Positions 57,601 through 64,000 of a stretch of DNA of 64,000 nucleotides are shown piece by piece. This DNA is from Haematococcus lacustris (lineage: Eukaryota; Chlorophyta; Chlorophyceae; Chlamydomonadales; Haematococcaceae). A program made the translations under genes and the position numbers. The notes under the pieces were generated by a model. That model was given only the letters and a program-made list of their open reading frames with translations. It did no database searches and was not told the DNA's origin. Numbering within the stretch: the first letter of the stretch is position 1; each line of letters starts with the position of its first letter. The stretch is from positions 6,804,339 to 6,868,338 of the forward strand of contig JASKMD010000024.1 in the NCBI GenBank assembly GCA_030144725.1, in the 5' to 3' direction.

Positions 57601-58716
57601 GCCCTTGCTGCCTCCCCTGAGCCCTTGATGCAAACCTGGCCATGTCCACCACAGCCTCCACCAGGAGCCTTCTGCCTCTTGCTGCCTTGCCTGAGGATGC
57701 CAAACAGGGGTGGTCCCCAGTCCCAGCACCAGTGCCACAGCCAGCCCCTCTGCCAGTGCCGCCGCCTGTCGCTCGCTGCCTTGGCTATAGCTGGCACTCT
57801 GACCCCTGGCAGCACTTGCCCTGCACACACCAGCCAGTGCGTCTGGTGAGCCCTGCAGGGGCGGTGCTCTGCTGCCTGGGCTGACCCTGTCCCTGACCCT
57901 GACCCCGACCCTGACCCTGCTGGGGCGGTGCTCTGCTGCCTGGGCTGCAGATGGTGATGAAGGTGTCGGACCTGGGCCATCTGGCGCATGCCAAGGATGT
58001 TCACAGGCGCTGGGTGCAGCTGCTGGAGGAGGAGCTGTTCAGGCAGGGTGACCTGGAGGTGGCAGCGGGGCTGCCCGTGTCCCCTCTCATGGACAGGTCA
58101 GCAGCAGGGATGAGGGAGTGACAACAGGCACACTGCCTGACCTGCTGCCTGACCTGCTGCTTGACCCGCTGCTTGCCCTCCTGCCTGACCTGCTGCTTGA
58201 CCCGCTGCTTGCCCTCCTGCCTGACCTGCTGCCTGACCTGCTGCTTGACCCGCTGCTTGCCCTCCTGCCTGACCTGCTGCCTGACCTGCCATCCGGTCGG
58301 CCTACCTTCCCACTCATCTGCCCTCCCGCCCCCCTGCTGCCCGTTGCCTCCCTGCCCCCCTGCTGCCCTGCAGGACCAAGGCTGGAGTGACCCGCAGCCA
58401 GGCAGGCTTCTTCTCCCTGGTGTGCCTACCCCAGCTGCAAGCCTTCACCACCGTGTTCTCCGGCTGCCAGCCAATGCTGGACCAGGCCCGTGAAAACAAC
58501 CAGATGTGGCTGGAGGAAGCCCGGCTGCAGGGCGAAGCCAGCCCAGCACCGGGCCTCAGCGGCAGCCCCAGTCGCCGCTATGGACCAGTGGTGCTGCCCC
58601 CTATGCTAAGCAAGGCGGACGATGGCGAGGAAGCAGCAACAGCTCCAGTGACGCCTGCTGTGGTGGAGAGGGCAGAGGGTGAAGAGGCAGGTGCTGCGGA
58701 GGGCCAGCGGAAATGA
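41700..58716 (+). CDS. 3',5'-cyclic-nucleotide phosphodiesterase (HD-type PDE), 22 exons
   Basis: Hydrolyses cAMP and/or cGMP. Exons: 41700-42482, 42740-42826, 43899-44468, 44827-44985, 45299-45369, 48339-48425, 48948-49017, 49382-49468, 49865-49981, 50989-51064, 51390-51530, 51769-52489, 52747-52816, 53248-53408, 54233-54306, 54699-54790, 55251-55319, 55785-55889, 56633-56692, 56872-57147, 57951-58096, 58374-58716. All join in frame to about 1454 residues. The N-terminal third is disordered, then a Gln-rich coiled coil (about residues 300-480). The catalytic domain occupies the last 440 residues: WLFDAFQLAE, NPYHCRTHAADVL, IHDFEHKGVNN (HDx2Hx4N), YNDHSPMENHH, LATDMKQHF, KVSDLGHLA, and TRSQAGFF with the invariant Gln. 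All metal ligands are present. No membrane segment or GAF domain is seen. Introns 4, 8, 11 and 19 use GC donors. The start is the only long in-frame ATG; exons 1-5 are less certain than the catalytic part. Confidence 0.9.
45807..48288. repeat. 2.5 kb CAGTGCCTGCCTGCCT array in PDE intron 5
   Basis: Units of 12, 16 and 20 bp (CAGTGCCTGCCT plus zero, one or two extra GCCT) are mixed, with occasional CAGTGACTGCCT. The first 600 bp are mostly 16-mers. The last part (about 47790-48190) is a regular 48-bp higher-order unit of 20+12+16 bp, repeated about nine times. The array is open in three frames, producing spurious cysteine/proline-rich reading frames up to 984 codons. Exons 5 and 6 join in phase 2 across it. 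Confidence 0.97.
50937..50979. repeat. CACCTTG heptanucleotide array
   Basis: About six tandem ttgcacc units lie just upstream of the exon 10 acceptor of the PDE gene. Confidence 0.9.
51569..51606. repeat. CTG trinucleotide run in PDE intron 11
   Basis: About 12 CTG units lie directly downstream of the GC donor of exon 11. Confidence 0.9.
54018..54130. repeat. Short tandem repeat in PDE intron 14
   Basis: Degenerate repeats of about 18 bp built on cagcctcacagcc. Confidence 0.8.
58130..58290. repeat. Tandem repeat in PDE intron 21
   Basis: Degenerate tandem units of the type gacctgctgcttgacccgct alternate with cttgccctcctgcct. They are intronic, between the last two PDE exons. Confidence 0.85.
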
Positions 58717-60582
58717 GTACTGGAAGGGCAGCTGCAGCTGGGCAGGCAGGCTGGCTGGGTGACACCCACAAACACAGCTGCAGGCAAAGGTCGCCACCCA
58801 GGGATGACCAGGGGTGATCAAATGTGACCAGATGTGACCAGGGTTGACAAGGTGTGACAAGGTGTGACCAGGGGTGGCCAGGGGTGCAGCACACATCCTT
58901 CTACAACTCAGCCCACAGGGGCCCTTTGCAACCTGCCGTGGAGCCTGTGGTGAAGCTGAGGGGTGGTGCAGCAGAGGCCACAATTCACCGCTTTGCTTTC
59001 TCAAGTGTCAGCAATGCTGGTTGCCGCCTGTTGCAGCCTTGTCTCTGATAGTGAGGGATGGTGCAGCAGAGGGGCAGGCGGCCATCCAGTCAGGCGCCGG
59101 TGCTACTGCACCTGGGGAGACAAGGGTACTCGAGCTGGAGCTAGGGAATGCAGCAGCTGCTTCTATGCTCTGCAGCTGTGCAGGGCTGTGCAGCTGCCAC
59201 TGGTGTCAAACAGACATTCGATCAGACCACTCAGATCACACAGATCAGAGTCAGATCACACTGCTCAGAGTGATTCCTCCACCTCAGTGAATGAACCACC
59301 TGAGGAGGGTCATGCGAGCAGGGTGGGGAGCTGAGACCTTGGCCGGGCATGGGGCGGGCTGGAGGTTGGGAGCTGGGGCTGGGGCTGGGGCTGTGGCTGG
59401 GTTCTCATGGGTGCAATGACCAGTATGAAGCTGGGCTCAACCCCATGCGTGGGTTTGGGTGGGTGCTATGGGTGGATAATTTGGTGGGTGGTGTGGCTGC
59501 TGGGGCTAGGGGAGGGCTGGAATAAACATGCGCTCCCGCTGCATTTCAGCAAGGCATGCTCTAGGAACCAACCTCCATGCTGCTCTACCAAGCAGACTAC
59601 CCACCGCTCTCGATGAGCGTGGTCCACATCTGAGTATTGCAAGCACTGGATGGTCGGGCTGTGGCCCGGTAGAGGTTAGAAGCCACCCCCTTCAATGCGG
59701 CCAATAGCATGCATGATGTTTCATTGAGCAGGGCATGCGTGCGTGGAGTTAAGCTGCTGCTGCTGCTGCTGCCTACACTGCTCGTATTCCTGGAGCTGCG
59801 TCCTGACCCCATGTCCTCCCCAGCCCCCTCTGTGTGCTGCCAGCTGGAGCTGGTCCGTACCCCTTCACATACAGCCTTGCTGGCAGCAGGGTGGGTGTGC
59901 AGACTAGAGGGGCCAGGCGGCATAGACATGAGTGTGATAATTGTGACTCACACTGCTCCAGGCTTCAGCCATGACGCTGCTTGGCCGAGGAGATCTGTGG
60001 TTCGGTGATGCCTGGGTTATCACGGCGGGTCACAGCAGCTGGGATGCTGCCCGGCCGCCCTCCCTGTGTATGGTGCTTCAAGTAGGGTTGCTCTGCAACA
60101 AGTCATAGACGGGTCCCCCCAGCCAGGCACTGGGGCTAGCTGCGGTAGATTTTAACGGACATGCTGGCCGCACCACACCACAAGCCCTCATGCTAGTGCC
60201 TGTCGCCTCCCAAGCAGATCAGGCTGCTTGACGGTAAGGACGGTCGGTCATGAGTGCTTAAATGCATGGGCATCCGGTGTGCCAATGGTCGGACTGGTGC
60301 CGGGAAGAGTCGACTTCCTCATTGCAACATCTTATACATTGCTTTCCTGGTCATGCACGTATGCATGTATATGCTGGCAGTTACAAGCTAGCGGTCTCAC
60401 ACAATAATGTAACAATATTGTACACCCCCTCGCACACCTATTGCCTACGCACCTCTGCGCCTACGCAACTCTGCAACTCACACACCTACGCAACTCTGCG
60501 CCAGTGCCATCGCCTCCACTAGTGAGGTGCAGGTGTGCCTCACACTGCGACTCACACTGGCGACTCACAGTGGAAATCGCAT
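58717..60582. other. Gene-poor region downstream of the PDE
   Basis: Contains the PDE 3' UTR, a degenerate gtgaccaggg tandem (about 58800-58890), and a ggggct run (about 59365-59400). A minus-strand open stretch at 59929-59597 is serine-rich. No gene is supported. Confidence 0.45.
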
Positions 60583-60682
60583 GGGTTAGGCAATAGTGCA
60601 GACCTGTGGAAGGCGGTCGTGCCCTACGCCAGCCAACGTGGTCAACTCCACACAGACAACGCGCCACCCCTAGTTTTGTGGG
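60583..60682 (+). repeat. ~100 bp dispersed repeat, copy E
   Basis: Contains ggcaatagtgcag, then gtggaaggc, then caactccacacagacaacgc and ccacccctagt, in the same order as copy A. It is the most diverged copy in the window. Confidence 0.6.
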
Positions 60683-60699
60683 CCCTCACACACGCAAAG

Positions 60700-61310
60700 T
60701 AGTGCACAACTAGCGATTTTGAGGGGGTGTTTTTTGTAAACGATTCGCCTCGGAATGAGACTGATGTTCCATGGCCACCAACATAATGAAAAATATCGTG
60801 GTAATCAGCGAAACTCCTGAATACTATACATAATAATTAGTCCCCATTATTTCCAGCTACTCCTTGTAGTGCAGTACTGCACCATACCTAATGCTGCAGC
60901 ATTGCACCAAACCTCAGCGTGCAAAACTGTGCCATAGTCAGTCTAGTAGTATAATGATTTATTAAAGTAGTTATGTTGGTAATTCATTGGGATTTTAAAT
61001 GGTTTGGAGATTGTTGTTCCTTCAAATTTTATTTGCTTCTCATGGTGTAGTACTGCACTTATCACTAGTGCATTACTTCATTACACCCCATTGTGCAGTA
61101 CTGCACCACACCGAGTGGTATGATTCATCACCTAAACGACATCTCACCAACCACGCATATTTATGAATTTTCGTTCAAACCCCATTCTAACAATCACATT
61201 ACCGGGCTATGTACCAAATCTCAGGCCGAAAATCCAAAAAATGCTGTTACTAATTTGCCTGAGTGCTGCTATTGTGCTAGCAACTGTTGCACGCCGAGTC
61301 GATGAGGGAG
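60700..61310. other. AT-rich island with repeated palindromes
   Basis: This interval is markedly AT-rich compared with the rest of the window. It contains the 14-bp perfect palindrome GTGCAGTACTGCAC twice (60869-60882 and 61093-61106), a partial copy at 61047-61058, and another palindrome AATGCTGCAGCATT (60890-60903). No gene was recognised. It may be a matrix-attachment or promoter-like region, or foreign or transposon DNA. Confidence 0.6.
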
Positions 61311-62018
61311 GTGCCGTGTCCTCATCAACCAGTCACTGGAACTGTGGCACAGGAAGTGACCCACTGCATCATTTCACTTTCATTAGTGAGGGAGGTCCCA
61401 GCCCACTGCTCTGCGCGCGGGGCAGTGGTATTCAGTGGTATTCATGAATACCACTGAACATCCCAAGCTGCTCTCTGTTGCCCAGGCACCTACAGCCCGC
61501 GCCAATCAGGTGTGCGGCGGTAGCAGCGCGACATGCAGTCTGCCCACCCCTGCTCCTGTTCAAGGGCAAGACCGAGGGATGGGCCCTTGGCGCCTCCAGC
61601 CAGCCCTGACCAGCTGACCACCGGCGGCACAGGTCACCCCGCCTGCCCTCTGCTCCTGCTCATGTTGAAGGGGCAGGTTGAGGACTGGGCCGGCTGCCTA
61701 CTGAGGTCCTGCTGAGGGCCCGGGCTAGGGCTTAGGGAAGCTGAGCCTGGTCTTGAGCCATGTCTGAAGCTGGCGCAGGGTTGGGGGGAGGAATTTGGGC
61801 GCAGGGTTTGGCCACATTGCAGCAGACGCGACAAACGTTACATCAAATGATTGAGTTGATGGGCTGCAGTTGCATGAAGATTACCAACCCCATGTTGGGA
61901 ACGCCTGAGTTTGGGGGCGTAGGGGGCGCAGGGGGGCGTAGGGAGCGTAGGAAGCAGGGGGCCGTAGGGGGCGCAGGGTTGGGGCGGGGGGGCGCAGGGT
62001 TTGGGGGGAGGAGGGGGG
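61311..62018. other. Region without a recognised gene
   Basis: Includes a G-rich tract (61914-62020, gggggcgca repeats) just downstream of the last gene's stop codon. Nothing else was recognised. Confidence 0.45.
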
Positions 62019-62165
62019 TCACTTCCGCCCCTGCTGCTCGAGACCCACTGACAGCAGCAGGCTGCGCACTCGGCGCCACAGCAGCGCGTCCCAGTGCTGC
62101 TGAACCGTGCGCAGGGCAGTGACCAGGTCCACAACGCTGTAGTGCTCACCACAGCCACTGCTGCC

Positions 62166-62215
<50 letters not shown>

Positions 62216-62758
62216 TGTTGCTGTTGTTGCCACAACCACTGCTGCAGGGCTGTGCATCAGCTGCATTGGTGACGGGCTCATGGCTGAGGGCAGAGGGCGT
62301 GGGTGTGCCTGGGACGAAGGAAATGGAGGGGGAGGCAGAGCAGGAGGGGGGGGGGCTGTGGGTCCCAGGCAACCCAGAGGCTGCCCCTGCCCTTGCCCCT
62401 GCCCCTGCCCCTGCCCCTGCCCCTGCCCCTGCCCCTGCCCCTGCCCCTGCCCCTGCCCCTGCCCCTACCCCTGCCCCTGCCCCTGCCCCTGCCCCTGCCC
62501 CTGCCCCTGCCCCTGCCCCTGCCCCTGCCCCTGCCTCTGCCCCTGCGGCCAGGCCCAGGCGGAGCAGCTCCAGCATCGCCTCATCAGCAGCAAAGCAAAG
62601 CTGCAGGCCACAGTGCTGCAGCAACACCCCCTCTGCTGCTGCCGCCAGCTGGGGGGGGGTGCAGCCTCCAGGGCCCTCTAAGGCCGGGGCTCCAGATGCA
62701 GGCGGGTGCTGTGCCCAGGAGTGCCTGTCACCTCCGTTGCTGCTGCTGCTGCTGCTGT

Positions 62759-62837
<79 letters not shown>

Positions 62838-63239
62838 ACTGCTGCCGCTACTGCTGCTGCCGCTGCCGCTACGGCTGCTGCTGCTGCTGTTTGTGTGTCT
62901 GCTGCCTTGCCCCTGACGACTCCTGCAACTGGCGACACGGCTACTGCTGCCGGCGATGGAGGCAGTGGTGGCGGCAGTGGTGGTGGCGCCAGTGGAGTCA
63001 GGCACGGCAAGCGAGCCCTGGTACTGCTGCCCGGCCTTACAGGTAAGAGGGGCAGTCTGGAGGTCGGTGCCTGACTGGCAGGGCAGGGTTGCCGGCCACA
63101 GGGCAAGTGCCGGCTGTGACCTAGTGTTCCTGTCTGTGTCCACACCATGGCCGGGGCTAGGGCTAGTGCATGCACAATTTTGCAGGTCTGCCACCCACCC
63201 CTCATGCTGCTGCTCCTGCTGCTGCTGCTCCTCCTCCTC

Positions 63240-63273
<34 letters not shown>

Positions 63274-64000
63274 TCCTCATGCTGCTGCTGCTGCTGCTGC
63301 TGCTGTCGGCACAGCACGTAAGTCAGGGAGGCCTGAAACCCACAGCAGCAACAGGGAAAGCATCAGCTACAGCAGCAGCACCACCACCACCATGCAACCT
63401 GACACAGCTCCCTGGACCACCTGGCTGGCCATGCCCCCCACATCCCTGCCCCTACACGCCCTGCCCCCTACACGCCCACGCTCAGCAGCCAGCATGGGCC
63501 AGCCAGTCTGCCTCCGGCCTTTGCCACCAAGCTGGCTGGTGTCATCGCTGACAGTGCGAACACCGGCGATGGCCGGCGCACCATATGTACCTGCTTAAAC
63601 TGCTGTAAGGCGGCGCTGGTGGCTAAGTACTCGAGCGCAGTAGCGTCGCTGGCAATCGTCTTACCACGTAGCACCTCCGCGACCTGGTTTCGGTACCTGC
63701 GCGCGCACCGCCAAGAGTAGTCAGTGCTGCGGTTCTACGCTGCGGTCAGCAGTTTTGCATCGGTTCTGGGACGCTGTAGCCAGAGCACGCCGAGACGACG
63801 ACGATGGCGGTGATCGCGAGAGACATATGCTTCGCGCTCTGGGCGGCAGTTTTCCGTCGGAGGAAGGCGCTGGCACCATCCTCTTCCGCAGCGTCATCCC
63901 ACCTGTCGTCCATGCGCTTAAACCCCAATGCGATGCGCAGCACGAACACGGAGGCAGATAGCAAGGTCACCAGGTCCAACAGCAGCGAGTCGTAGCGGGC
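62019..64000 (-). CDS. 3' part of an uncharacterised gene, truncated by the window edge
   Basis: The family is not recognised. The frame is already open at the window end (64000) and reads RYDSLLLDLVTLLSASVFVL then RIALGFKRMDDRWDDAAEED and a hydrophobic segment (MSLAITAIVVVSA). Two membrane helices flanking an acidic loop are likely. The exon at 63696-63591 reads YRNQVAEVLRGKTIASDATA then LEYLATSAALQQFKQ and joins in phase to a GTGCTC donor upstream. The last exon (ending at a stop at 62019) encodes GGCTPPQLAAAAEGVLLQHC, a Gly-Ala repeat coded by CCCCTG units, a polyserine tract and VVDLVTALRTVQQHWDALLW. The splice between 63591 and about 62720 is not resolved, and this stretch is full of CTG and CTC repeats. 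Confidence 0.5.
62158..62230. repeat. CTG trinucleotide run (polyserine on the minus strand)
   Basis: About 17 CTG units and variants lie within the last exon of the minus-strand gene. Confidence 0.9.
62386..62541. repeat. CCCCTG hexanucleotide array, about 26 units
   Basis: Nearly perfect, with one CCCCTA and one CCTCTG variant. It would encode Gly-Ala repeats in the minus-strand gene. It has the same hexamer as the array at 32359-32450. Confidence 0.95.
62740..62890. repeat. CTG/TTG trinucleotide tract
   Basis: Interrupted CTG repeats (ctgctgttgctgctg) of about 150 bp, probably in an intron or a serine-rich coding tract of the minus-strand gene. Confidence 0.9.
63205..63305. repeat. CTG tract with CTCCTCCTCATG interruptions
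   Basis: Two similar blocks of ctgctgctg separated by ctcctcctcatg, about 45 bp apart, indicating a duplicated compound repeat. Confidence 0.9.

Noticed and set aside
59597..59929. 110-codon minus-strand serine-rich reading frame
   Set aside because: No domain, no splice context and a low-complexity composition; insufficient support for a gene.

Overview
The window looks like nuclear DNA of a green alga. The evidence is GC-rich sequence, intron-dense genes with GT-AG and some GC-AG junctions, CAG/CTG-rich coding and intronic tracts, and very long simple-sequence arrays inside introns. The protein set (P5A ATPase, DUF789 protein, HD-type cyclic-nucleotide phosphodiesterase, plant-type P-loop kinase) and the repeat style suggest a chlorophyte of the Volvocales, perhaps Haematococcus-like. 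That taxonomic placement is inference. Nothing suggests a prokaryotic, plastid or mitochondrial origin.

Layout. 1-2902: transposon-rich edge, with a 1.75 kb terminal-inverted-repeat element, a 180 bp dispersed repeat, and a complete hAT-type MITE inserted in the second copy of that repeat. 3391-4773 (+): a tentative gene. 5270-5700 (-): a broken TnpB/Fanzor-like C-terminus. 6098-7720 (-): a Q-rich protein of unknown function. 8657-12025 (-): a DUF789 protein. 12999-14273 (+): a small P-loop kinase. 14853-29808 (-): a P5A-type (SPF1/ATP13A1) ER ATPase in 28 exons, with a 1.5 kb 57-bp minisatellite and an AGGTC array in its introns. 30634-31227 (-): a second TnpB/Fanzor-like C-terminus. 31750-33297 (+): a multipass membrane protein of unknown family. 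Its first exon is copied in inverted orientation at 34062-34976, and the copy truncates a second MITE. 35955-38633 (+): a coiled-coil/proline-rich protein whose intron is mostly about 195 perfect CTGGG units. 39106-40710: an RG-rich exon next to another inverted-repeat element. 41700-58716 (+): a 22-exon cyclic-nucleotide phosphodiesterase of about 1454 residues, with a 2.5 kb array in intron 5. 58717-62018: gene-poor, with an AT-rich palindrome island at 60.7-61.3 kb. 62019-64000 (-): the 3' part of another gene running off the window.

The two large gene models were built exon by exon by checking splice junctions, reading phase and family motifs. The phosphodiesterase stays in frame through all 22 exons. 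The ATPase does so too, except that the exon 21/22 junction is ambiguous. There is no operon-like organisation; the genes are independent housekeeping or signalling functions separated by transposon debris. The main themes for follow-up are giant arrays confined to introns, an unusual number of GC-AG introns, TnpB/Fanzor-like relics, and a fold-back duplication whose breakpoints lie in a G-rich repeat and in a MITE.
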